A stretch of DNA of 30,000 nt from Glandiceps talaboti (taxonomy: Eukaryota > Hemichordata > Enteropneusta > Spengelidae). Location: positions 17,514,730 to 17,544,729 of the forward strand of contig NC_135557.1 in assembly GCF_964340395.1 (NCBI RefSeq), read 5' to 3'. Below, piece after piece: positions 12,657 through 21,071 of this stretch. Both the position numbers and the translations under genes were made by a program. The notes under the pieces are model-generated. The model saw nothing but the letters and a program-made list of their open reading frames with translations. It did not search any database and was not told the origin of the DNA. The number at the start of each line of letters is the position of its first letter. Position 1 is the first letter of the stretch.

Positions 12657-13415
12657 GGGGGCTTACAATTTACTAATACATAATAATCCTCACAAATTAA
12701 ACCTCATGGTATGTGGCACTCTATCTGCAACACGAATTGTTATGTGCACTCTAGTCTCAAAACACTTTTTCGTATTATTGTAATATATTTCTTTTTTTTT
12801 TGATTTTTATAAAAACGAAGAAGTAGTTTTTTCTCGATTATAACAATAATGTAAGAATATAATGGGCTCACCGTAGCTGGCGCACTATCGAGTTCCCGTC
12901 CGCCATGATTTGATACAATAATAGCACTTGCACCATGTTGAACGGACAGCACAGCGTCCTCTGCAGTAAGGACACCCTTTATTATGATTGGAAGGCTGGT
13001 TTGAGAGCACACCCAGTCTATGTATTCCCACGTTGCTGCAGGGTCTCTTATGGCAATATGACAATCACTCCCATAATGGGTTTCTTCTATACCATAATCC
13101 TTCAAAAACATAGGCCCCAGGAGAGGCAAAATGTTTATTGGCAATAGGGAATAAAAGATTTACAAACTCGCCATTTTGGATATCCTGAATGATGTATTTT
13201 GGGAAATGTGACAATAAACACTGACGACGCCATCACTCATGTTAACAATATTCTGATACAGTTTGAATAAACCACAAATACTAGTAACCCAATCTTGGTA
13301 TGTTATTCTGACGACAGGCCCTATATGGCTTACCCCTTATTAGGTACTACGATAAACAACACACTATCCCCCTGTCAGTCATATTTAGTTTGCGCAGATG
13401 TGTTTGCAAGTTTCC

Positions 13416-13973
13416 TATATCAACCATTTCAACAACAACAAATAAAGCGGATAGCAAAAAATAGGCAGGGATGGATCATCAGAACCCAGGGTTATGGTAT
13501 TTTTTTCTTGTCTGTGTGCTAACTGGGCACCAATTCGTATGGTTTCGACGGGGTCTTAAGTGGATTATTAGAATTTGTAAGTGACGTTGACTCGGGGAGG
13601 AGTCTTTGGAAAGTGATTTGCATGATGATAAATAACTACATTAGGCGTAAAAAAAAATTTGTGGTTCCGATTACATTCAATTTTAGAATAGATGGGGTAG
13701 GTATATTTTTTATTTTATCATATTTTTTCATGTGTGAGAGTCTAGTTCAGGTTTTCCTTTGTTTTCCAAATGGTGTCTGTGTTTTTCTTCCTATCATATG
13801 TACAGCCATTGCAGATTGCAAGAAAAACTTTTATTGTCTTTTTAAGTTTAAGTTTAAGTCAGTTTCCGCACCCACTATTTCTTGCGAGACTTCACGATTT
13901 TCGCGATTTTATTAATATTCTTTCTCAGTTTTAAATTTTGGCTACATGCTGGATACAAACAAATGAAATTATG
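13416..13973. other. Non-coding between duplication edge and palindromic repeat
   Basis: Unique-looking AT-rich DNA. It is not similar to copy A beyond the duplication edge. Short open frames here have no recognisable product. Confidence 0.5.
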
Positions 13974-14093
13974 TCAAGAGATAATGAGATGATTTCTCGA
14001 GATAACGATAAATTATGTCGTGATAACGAGATCGAGATAGTTTCTCGAGATAATGAGATAATATCTCGAGATAATGAGAAAGTATCTCATTAT
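13974..14093. repeat. Palindromic minisatellite, (tctcgagataatgaga)-type units
   Basis: Five or more imperfect 16-18 bp units built round tctcgaga/ataatgagat, each partly self-complementary. The array is cut by the LTR element; one more half unit (ctcgaga) continues at 26530-26536. Read through in one frame it gives SRDNE repeats, which is a by-product of the unit, not a gene. Confidence 0.85.
14090..14093. repeat. Target site duplication, left copy (TTAT)
   Basis: TTAT directly before the 5' LTR matches TTAT directly after the 3' LTR. Four to six bases is the usual length for Ty3/gypsy integrases. Confidence 0.85.
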
Positions 14094-14807
14094 TGTTACG
14101 AGTCACAAAATAAACATTTAAGATTTGATAATTCCTCTGTTGACAAAAGACACAAGTGATAAGGTCACATTGATTAATGAGACAGAGCCGGGTCAAGTAA
14201 TGTTATTCTATCCTAATGAGTAGAGGTCACATGTCATCTTAGAGTGATAAATTGTGTCCCAATTGAATCAACAGCTGTCTAGCTAGAATTATTTAGCACG
14301 GGTCAATAAACTGGCTATTGCTGAATTGAATTAATTATATTAATAAACATTTACTAAATAAGGTTAAGAGAGAATCTTTTGTTGTAAACAATTTGTTTGT
14401 TAACCATATTTGTAATACGGAATGAACGATGTTTTAAATAAAAATGTTGATGACGTATGCGTTTGAAGTAGCTGTGGAATTCGCTATTCCGGAGACTAAG
14501 TCAGTTGGCGACTGAAGTGAAGAGCGATACCAGCGGGTTCTTGAGAAATTGTGAGCTGAGCTGAAATTACTTGAAAGAACTTTGACAATTAACTGTAATT
14601 GACTGGAACTGAGGCGAATAGCTCCCTATGCTGCAAATCGTATAAGTCATTCAACACAAAAGTAATATTTGTGTCCTTGTGAGTTTCTTCTTTTTACAGA
14701 GCACTGTTTCGTGAAATCGGTACCTCTCAGATTGCTATCCGGGCGAGTCCAAAGTTTACCGCTGAATACGGGTCAACGTTGCAGCTACCAAATTCAGCGT
14801 TGTAACA
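14094..14807 (+). repeat. 5' LTR
   Basis: Begins TGTTAC and ends GTAACA, a 6-bp terminal inverted repeat within the TG...CA rule. It matches 25812-26525 over all 714 bases when compared line by line. AATAAA hexamers occur at 14305, 14342 and 14437; the last lies in tttaaataaaa, which could instead serve as a TATA-like box. A strong splice-acceptor-like sequence (pyrimidine tract 14684-14695, AG at 14698-14699) sits near the 3' end. The U3/R/U5 borders cannot be fixed from sequence alone. Confidence 0.97.
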
Positions 14808-14808
14808 C

Positions 14809-14826
14809 TGGTGTAAAATCCGGGCT
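14809..14826 (+). other. Candidate tRNA primer binding site
   Basis: TGGTGTAAAATCCGGGCT starts one base after the LTR, with the TGG complementary to tRNA CCA ends. The first six bases fit tRNA-Leu-type primer sites of other gypsy elements, but the rest is only a partial fit, so the tRNA is not assigned. Confidence 0.6.
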
Positions 14827-14850
14827 GGACAGTGCTATTCAAAGAATCAA

Positions 14851-14882
14851 CAGGTAAAAAAGTACAATCGCAAAACGTAAGT
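14851..14882 (+). promoter_or_regulatory. Candidate 5' splice donors in the leader
   Basis: Two donor-like sites precede the gag ATG: CAG/GTAAAA with GT at 14854 and AAC/GTAAGT with GT at 14877. Their place, after the primer site and before gag, is where retroviruses and errantiviruses keep the donor for env messages. Confidence 0.5.
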
Positions 14883-14899
14883 ACTTTATAAGACATTAT

Positions 14900-16141
14900 A
14901 TGCTACTACGATCGGGCCGTATACTGAGACAGCCAGACATACCACAAATTCCTCTTGCACAAATGGCAAACTTGGAGAACAATTTACAGATTGATCAAGA
15001 CATAATACCAATTGTACCAATTGATCACAACCTACAACCAAATATTCCAATTGCACAAAATTTGGAACAAAATAATCAAGCTGACCCTATTCATAACATT
15101 CAAAATCTAATACAAGATGTGAATAACAGAATAGGAAGAGTCCAGATAAGTGATGAGAAACCGCCTTACTATTATGGCAAAGAAGATGAATCACCAGAAC
15201 GATGGTTGAATAAATTTGATGCATTTGCTGTATTAAAGAACTTAAATGACGATCAAAAAGTTCAATACTTTATATTATTGATAAGAGATGTTGCTGAAAG
15301 ATGGTATGTAGACTTGGACGAAAATCAGGCACAAAATTGGAATGAATTGCGGCCTTTATTTATTGCAAGATTTCATCGTATTCAACCAAGATGGCTCGTT
15401 GATCAGCAATTAAGTTTGATAAAACAACGACAAAATGAATCTGTGGATGACTATTCCAGCCGATTACGGGAAAAATGTGCTAAAGCAATGCGCACGGCCC
15501 CAGAAATTTTAAGTTTATTTTTACAGGGTTTGCGTCATGAAATCAAGATAGCAACTTTATCCCGGGAACCAAATGACTTTGAAAATGCGTTTTCAGCGGC
15601 CAAGACAGCAGAAATCATATCTCAACTACCAAACCACGACAGCCAGCTGACATCCAGAAACACAACATTGAAGTTGCCCAAGAACAGGATTGATCAAGAA
15701 TTGCATGACGACATGGTGGAGCTCACTACACAATTACGACAAAAAAATGAATTGCTCACTCGTCGAAATGAAGAATTGCAACAACAGGTACAGTCTCAAA
15801 CATTTTCTGACAATCGGGCGGGATATTACCCTCAGACACAAAGAAATCTTCAATTTCGTCAAAATCAGGGCAATTATTTTGCAGTAGGCCGGCCAAATTT
15901 CAATACAAACAGGCCTATGTATGACCGTCAAAATAATTTTGATAAAAATCGCCCAAGATATGGCGGAAGAGAAATTATGTCTGGCAGACAAATATGTAGA
16001 AATTGTAATCGTTCAGGTCATATGGCCCCATCCTGCCCAGAAAGAAATAACAGAGGTTGTTATTCATGTGGTCAAATAGGTCACATAGCTAGAAATTGTC
16101 CAAGACCTACCTATAGTCGTTTTTATTCAAAAAACGATTAA
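14900..16141 (+). CDS. gag: Gag polyprotein (413 aa) with two CCHC zinc knuckles
   Basis: Structural protein that would form the particle and bind element RNA. The start MLLRSGR is typical of gypsy Gag proteins. The central region (about residues 85-240, with WLNKFDAF, AERWY and LFIARF) fits the retrotransposon gag capsid family. A Gln/Glu-rich coiled-coil-like segment (about 271-300) precedes two perfect CX2CX4HX4C knuckles at C366-C379 and C387-C400. The ATG at 14900 has a weak Kozak context (T at -3) but is the first start after the LTR leader that opens this frame. The stop TAA at 16139-16141 lies just beyond a slippery heptamer, so a fraction of ribosomes should continue into pol. No stops or frameshifts interrupt it. 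Confidence 0.95.
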   Translation: MLLRSGRILRQPDIPQIPLAQMANLENNLQIDQDIIPIVPIDHNLQPNIPIAQNLEQNNQADPIHNIQNLIQDVNNRIGRVQISDEKPPYYYGKEDESPERWLNKFDAFAVLKNLNDDQKVQYFILLIRDVAERWYVDLDENQAQNWNELRPLFIARFHRIQPRWLVDQQLSLIKQRQNESVDDYSSRLREKCAKAMRTAPEILSLFLQGLRHEIKIATLSREPNDFENAFSAAKTAEIISQLPNHDSQLTSRNTTLKLPKNRIDQELHDDMVELTTQLRQKNELLTRRNEELQQQVQSQTFSDNRAGYYPQTQRNLQFRQNQGNYFAVGRPNFNTNRPMYDRQNNFDKNRPRYGGREIMSGRQICRNCNRSGHMAPSCPERNNRGCYSCGQIGHIARNCPRPTYSRFYSKND

Positions 16142-16187
16142 GGAGTGTGAGAAATATCAAATCCAAAGAGCCTAATATGTCTCACAC
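16129..16187 (+). promoter_or_regulatory. Candidate -1 programmed ribosomal frameshift signal between gag and pol
   Basis: In the gag frame the bases read tca aaa aac, giving the canonical slippery heptamer A AAA AAC at 16129-16135. After a 9-base spacer, gtgtgaga (16145-16152) pairs perfectly with tctcacac (16180-16187), an 8-bp stem with a 27-base loop. A slip of -1 leads straight into the pol frame, which is open from 16117. The gag stop lies in the spacer. A pseudoknot was not established. Confidence 0.75.
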
Positions 16188-19100
16188 GCCCAAATTAAAT
16201 TCTGTAAAATCTGCTGATTTAAAGGTACAATCTAACAATTTGATCACTATTAAAATTTTCAATACTGCAATTTCGGCTTTGATCGACTCTGGAGCTACAA
16301 TAAACGTAGTTTCCACAAAACTATTTGAAAAAATTCCACAGCTAAAAAAGTTCAAAATTAAAAGACCTAAATACAAATGTATAGAATTACCAAACAATCA
16401 GCAGATTCCTATTCAAGGCTATGTAAAAATTCCAATACGTATTGAAAATCAACTAATCAATGTTCCAGTGCATTTGGTTAAGGACATAGATAGAGATTTG
16501 ATCTTAGGAATGGAATTTTTAGAGCAGCACAAAGCAATAATTGATTTTGCACACAAGAAATTATTCATCCATGCCAATGCAGTCTTGAGACCAGCTAAAA
16601 AATATGTCATACCCCCTAGGTGTGAATGCATAATTTCGGCTAAGCTAAGGGGCTCATTTCCGAATGGACTAATAGGAACCACTACCAACATGACGTCACT
16701 ACATTACTTAGGCATTCAAGTTGCACGAGTATTAGCATCTACTTATGAGGGTTCAGTTCCAATCAGGTTGATCAACACATCTAACAATGAGGCCATATTA
16801 GGTAGGCATATTCGATTGGGCACTTTCAGACCACTCCCAGACGGAACCACTTTACATGACTTTGACATGACGGACACATATTTAAATAATAAGACACACC
16901 CTTCTCAGACAAATCCCTCTTTAGAACGGGAAGAATTTCATTCATTATTTGACTTCACTGGGCAATGCTCTAACTTGACAAATAGCCAAATTAATGACTT
17001 ACAAGAAGTACTATGGAGAAATAGGCGAGCATTCGTAGATAATTCAAATACTTTGGGTTATTGTGATATTATTAAACATACTATTGATTTAGAACCTAAT
17101 GCCAAAGTGAAACCAAAGGCACCCTATAGAGTATCCCCTGACAAGCGTGAGGAAATTTCGAGACAAACAAATGACCTTTTAAGACAAAATATAATTCGAC
17201 GTAGCAAATCCCCATTTAGTGCACCTGTACTTTTGGTCAAAAAACCTTCAGGCTCATGGCGTCTTGTGATTGACTATCGTGAATTAAATAAGGTGACAAT
17301 AATTTACAATCATCCGCTCCCAAATATTTCAGATAGTTTAGAAATGATCGGGGCCCAAAGTCCCAAATATTTTTCTACACTTGATATGACTAGTGGATTT
17401 TGGCAAATTGCCCTTGATGAAAAAGATTCACATAAGACGGCATTTGTTACTCATGATGGAAAGTTTGAGTTCAAGACACTTCCACAAGGATTACGTAACT
17501 CAAGTAGTAGCTTTCAACGCAGTTTAGAATTTATTTTAAATCAATTACAATATAAAATTTGCATATCATATATAGACGATATATTAATATTTGCAACAAC
17601 GTTTCGACAACACCTTCAAAACCTTGACATTGTTCTAGGTAGGTTAATAAATGCAAATTTGAAATTAAGCCCGCGAAAATGTATATTTGGAAAAAGGGAA
17701 GTTAAATTCCTAGGTCATATCTTGAACGAAAATGGCATCTCAACTGACCCAAAAAAGGTCGACGCAATATTAAAATTTCCCGTACCAACGAAAGTATCAC
17801 AACTTCAATCGTTCTTAGGTTGCGCAGGATATTACAGACGATTTATTCATAACTATTCAAAAATAGCAAATCCTCTACACAAATTGCTTGCAAAGAGTGC
17901 AAAATTCATATGGACTAATGACTGTCAACAGGCTTTTGATACGTTAAAAAAGGCGTTGACATCAAAACCAATATTGGCGTTCCCACGTTTTAATGAGGAA
18001 TTTCTATTATATACGGACGCGTCAGCATACAGTGTAGGATTCATTTTAGCCCAAGTTCAAGATGGCATAGAAAGAGTCATTTCTTATGGTGGTCGTACTC
18101 TAAATCCAGCACAACGAAATTACACCTGTACAGAACGTGAAGGTCTCGCGGTAATACATGCATTAACACAATGTGATATTTACTTGAGAGGAAACAAATT
18201 CACAATCATTACAGATCATGCAAATTTGATCTACCTATTCAAAATGAAAACTCCAAGCGGCAGGCTAGCCAGGTGGGTACTCAAAGTACAAGGTTACAAT
18301 TACGACATTCTTTTCAGACCTGGAGCAAAAATTCCACATGCGGACAGTTTGTCGCGCCGCGAATATCCACCTGAAAAATATCAAAACTCCGAAATTACAC
18401 CGACAGACACCGACAATACTAATTCAGATGACATAAATTATACACACAATCAGTCACAGCTAACTATGAATGAAATTTCTAACATTCCAGAGATAGCCAA
18501 TTTACAACTCAACACGCAAGAAGATATCCTTACAGACATCAGACATCTATACGACTCGTCTGAAACTGATATCATGACTGACCAGCTGTGTAATGCATCC
18601 ACTCAATCAATCGACTCCAATGACACACTAACCGATCATAGTGAGATTGATAATACACATACTGGCATTAATAAACTCTACAATTTACAACGTCAGGACA
18701 AACACTTATTACCAATGATTAATTATTTAACCAATGATGGCGAGTTACCTTCAGACTCGAAGCATGCACACAAGATAATACAAAGCAGTGACAATTTTAC
18801 CATTTTGAATGGTATATTATATCATTACTGGTCCCCTACAGGTAAGTCAGCTAAAGCTCATAACTGTATTCGACAGTTAGTAATTCCGAAATCCTTACAA
18901 CTATACATATTAAGGAGGGTTCATGATGACGTCACAGCAGGACACTTGGGTACCTCACGAACGTTACAGGCTATCAGATTACGTTATTATTGGGACACCT
19001 TAATCAAAGACGTGACAGTTTACGTGGCATCCTGTGTCTTCTGTCACTCACGGAAACGAGGTATTCGATATCGTCAAAAATTACTTCCTATACCAGTAAA

Positions 19101-20508
19101 TGGTTTATTTGATAAGATAGGAATTGATTTTGTGGGAAAGTTGCCCACTACAAAATCTGGAAATAGTTATATTTTGGTAATCACAGAATACCTTACCAAA
19201 TTTTGTTGGGCTTTCCCAACAGCAAATTGCAAAGCCGAAACAGTTTCTCGAATATTGTTCGAACACATCTTCTGTCAATTTGGATTTCCAAATTCATTGT
19301 TGTCAGACCAAGGTTCTTCCTTTATGTCTCAAATTGTAACGGAATTATGTCGATATTTTGATGTTATTAAGCAACGCAGCTCACCTTATATGCCTACTAC
19401 GAACGGAAGTGTGGAATGCTTAAACAAATCAATAATAAATATGCTTAGCATATATGTAAACTGTCAAAGTTCAGACTGGGACACATATCTCCAATCTGTT
19501 CTATTTGCATATAGGGCAACCCCACATGAAGCAACTGGAATCACACCATTCTGTGCCCTATTTGGCACAGAACCACGATTACCAGTTGATGCTGAAATTT
19601 TGCCAAGATTGGGTAAATCACGCAATATTCAGTATCATTTAGATGAATTAGCTCATGCTAGAAATCTTGCAATATCACTCGCAAAACAAAATATCCAGAA
19701 AGCTCAACACAAAATGAAAACATATTTTGATGCAAAAAAAGCACATGATCACAGATTCAAAGTGGGTGATGTCGTATATCTACATCACCCAGCAGTCAAA
19801 TTGGGTCGAACACCTAAATTTCACCACCCTTTTCGTGGGCCATTTCGAATAATCGAACAAGTTTCACCAGTAAATTTCAAGTTGGAATACATAACAGGTG
19901 ATAAGAAATATCCTAAGCTAATCCATGCAAATCGTTTAAAGCATGCACGCTTAAGACCTCCACAATTCCTAAGTGACAACAATAATACAACTACATTAAC
20001 AGCCAGCGAAGCTCCTCTCAGGGATAATAGCAACTCTGCCACTAACAACAATAATACCACATCAAACACTGATAAAAATAATAGAAGACAAACAACTATG
20101 ACGGACTACCACATGAACTCAGAAACTGAATATTATTCGTGTTCGGAAACAACTTCAAATCAACACACCAACAGTCCTAGAGGACAATCGTGGAGAAAAA
20201 ATATCCGCAATAGAGCTGAGTTAAGACGGGAAAAACGGTATACCCACCAAAATCAGACTGATGACAGTTCTGATGCAATTACAAATACATTAACCGCTGA
20301 AAATGATCAAACGTTTTATAACGTTCAAAAAATCATCCGTGGTAGGTACAAAAATGGTAAACTACAGTATTTAATTAAATGGGAAGGTTATTCATCAGAG
20401 TTTAATAGTTGGGAACCTGTTGAAAACTTGAATCAATTAGCACTAAACATTCTCAAGGACCATCCTGTTTTTATATCAGGTTCACGAACTTATAAACGTC
20501 ATCTTTAA
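16135..20508 (+). CDS. pol: Pol polyprotein: protease, RT, RNase H, integrase, chromodomain
   Basis: Start given as the first codon after the -1 slip; the frame is open from 16117, has a GTG at 16147 and its first ATG at 16177. Residues below are counted from the 16147 codon. Aspartic protease LIDSGAT (D47). RT with VIDYRELN, TLDMTSG (D413), LPQGLRN and YIDD (475-478). RNase H with YTDAS (D624), CTEREG (E665), TITD (D690) and HADSLSR. Integrase with an HHCC zinc site (H926, H933, C963, C966) and core D994, D1054, E1090 (35 residues between the last two). A GPF module at 1231-1233, an Asn/Thr/Ser-rich linker (about 1275-1385) and a chromodomain (about 1389-1437) with aromatic-cage residues Y1391, W1412 and Y1415. 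All catalytic residues are present. It would be cleaved into the enzymes for reverse transcription and integration. Confidence 0.96.
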   Translation, partial: RLRSVRNIKSKEPNMSHTPKLNSVKSADLKVQSNNLITIKIFNTAISALIDSGATINVVSTKLFEKIPQLKKFKIKRPKYKCIELPNNQQIPIQGYVKIPIRIENQLINVPVHLVKDIDRDLILGMEFLEQHKAIIDFAHKKLFIHANAVLRPAKKYVIPPRCECIISAKLRGSFPNGLIGTTTNMTSLHYLGIQVARVLASTYEGSVPIRLINTSNNEAILGRHIRLGTFRPLPDGTTLHDFDMTDTYLNNKTHPSQTNPSLEREEFHSLFDFTGQCSNLTNSQINDLQEVLWRNRRAFVDNSNTLGYCDIIKHTIDLEPNAKVKPKAPYRVSPDKREEISRQTNDLLRQNIIRRSKSPFSAPVLLVKKPSGSWRLVIDYRELNKVTIIYNHPLPNISDSLEMIGAQSPKYFSTLDMTSGFWQIALDEKDSHKTAFVTHDGKFEFKTLPQGLRNSSSSFQRSLEFILNQLQYKICISYIDDILIFATTFRQHLQNLDIVLGRLINANLKLSPRKCIFGKREVKFLGHILNENGISTDPKKVDAILKFPVPTKVSQLQSFLGCAGYYRRFIHNYSKIANPLHKLLAKSAKFIWTNDCQQAFDTLKKALTSKPILAFPRFNEEFLLYTDASAYSVGFILAQVQDGIERVISYGGRTLNPAQRNYTCTEREGLAVIHALTQCDIYLRGNKFTIITDHANLIYLFKMKTPSGRLARWVLKVQGYNYDILFRPGAKIPHADSLSRREYPPEKYQNSEITPTDTDNTNSDDINYTHNQSQLTMNEISNIPEIANLQLNTQEDILTDIRHLYDSSETDIMTDQLCNASTQSIDSNDTLTDHSEIDNTHTGINKLYNLQRQDKHLLPMINYLTNDGELPSDSKHAHKIIQSSDNFTILNGILYHYWSPTGKSAKAHNCIRQLVIPKSLQLYILRRVHDDVTAGHLGTSRTLQAIRLRYYWDTLIKDVTVYVASCVFCHSRKRGIRYRQKLLPIPVNGLFDKIGIDFVGKLPTTKSGNSYILVITEYLTKFCWAFPTANCKAETVSRILFEHIFCQFGFPNSLLSDQGSSFMSQIVTELCRYFDVIKQRSSPYMPTTNGSVECLNKSIINMLSIYVNCQSSDWDTYLQSVLFAYRATPHEATGITPFCALFGTEPRLPVDAEILPRLGKSRNIQYHLDELAHARNLAISLAKQNIQKAQHKMKTYFDAKKAHDHRFKVGDVVYLHHPAVKLGRTPKFHHPFRGPFRIIEQVSPVNFKLEYITGDKKYPKLIHANRLKHARLRPPQFLSDNNNTTTLTASEAPLRDNSNSATNNNNTTSNTDKNNRRQTTMTDYHMNSETEYYSCSETTSNQHTNSPRGQSWRKNIRNRAELRREKRYTHQNQTDDSSDAITNTLTAENDQTFYNVQKIIRGRYKNGKLQYLIKWEGYSSEFNSWEPVENLNQLALNILKDHPVFISGSRTYKRHL

Positions 20509-21071
20509 GTATACACTTAAGGTCACTCAAAGACAATGACACAGTAAACCACCTGTTTGATCACTGCAATCCTTTACAACAAATATTACCATATAGCATG
20601 TATAAATTTCTTATATTTGGTCATCAAATATCAAAAAATGTTTACCGTATGAGTCAATCACATTATTTAAAGTTCATGTTTAAGAGTGGTCATTTAGAAA
20701 ACCCTCATGATTGATTCTGCAAGTTATACCTAATAAGGAATTAGATATAAATACAGCTGTGATTGTGTGAATAATTGAACAGTCTGGCCAGACGATGTGT
20801 GTTAGGGGCCACAAGGGTACTTCTTAAGTGACCACTCAAAAAACAACTAGTTTTAATCACAAGAAATAGGTCCTCCAATTGTACTTTCTCATTTGTCACT
20901 GGTGTCACAAAACAATGTCACATTTCATTACCATATTGGGCTACAAATTTTTGACTAATGTACGGTAAATATTTTATACATGTCACTAGTGTTCCAACTT
21001 GCAATACACTTCCATTTCGATAACATTACTTTGAATGAACACTTCCTGTTTAAATATACTGAGGTTTCAAA
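20509..21071 (+). other. Non-coding gap between pol and ORF3 in the retroelement
   Basis: 563 bp without a sustained reading frame. A weak splice acceptor-like AG at 21062-21063 follows a mixed pyrimidine stretch (acttcctgttt) and lies 8 bases before the ORF3 ATG. Such a long gap fits expression of ORF3 from its own subgenomic message rather than by read-through. Confidence 0.45.

Larger units (their letters stand above)
10717..13099 (-). pseudogene. Partial tandem duplicate of the hydroxyacid oxidase gene (exons 4-6 only), copy B
   Basis: Three exons match copy A in length, phase and splice sites: 13099-12872 (228 bp), 11283-11125 (159 bp) and 10786-10717 (70 bp). All are open, with intact GT donors and AG acceptors. 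They encode the C-terminal half of the FMN barrel, including [33 protein letters not shown] and the FMN phosphate loop. No counterpart of exons 1-3 is seen: similarity to copy A stops near 13415, and neither the 680 bp before the retroelement nor the 3.5 kb after it holds them. It lies upstream of copy A in the direction of transcription. The absence of stops means it could be a young remnant, or the 3' end of a rearranged gene whose first exons lie outside the window. I call it a pseudogene because more than 45% of the protein, including the first active-site Tyr, is missing. Confidence 0.62.
9860..13415. repeat. Segmental duplication, copy B unit
   Basis: Direct duplicate of about 495-3205. 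The right edge is sharp: 13295-13412 matches 3092-3204, then the sequences part at cctatatca. The unit is longer than copy A because of a block at about 12127-12850 not found in A, a longer (TATG)n array, and about 60 bp inserted near 10455-10515. Confidence 0.8.

Noticed and set aside
13938-14159. ORF with SRDNE repeats
   Set aside because: It is a by-product of the palindromic minisatellite and runs into the LTR; an open frame also exists on the other strand.
14669-14857. Short ORF at the LTR end (repeated at 26387)
   Set aside because: It starts at GTG, lies in LTR U5 and leader, and differs between the two LTRs only because of what follows; no domain.
16147-16149. Independent pol start at GTG 16147
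   Set aside because: Animal elements rarely start at GTG, and the slippery heptamer with stem explains pol expression better; the first ATG (16177) is also possible but not needed.
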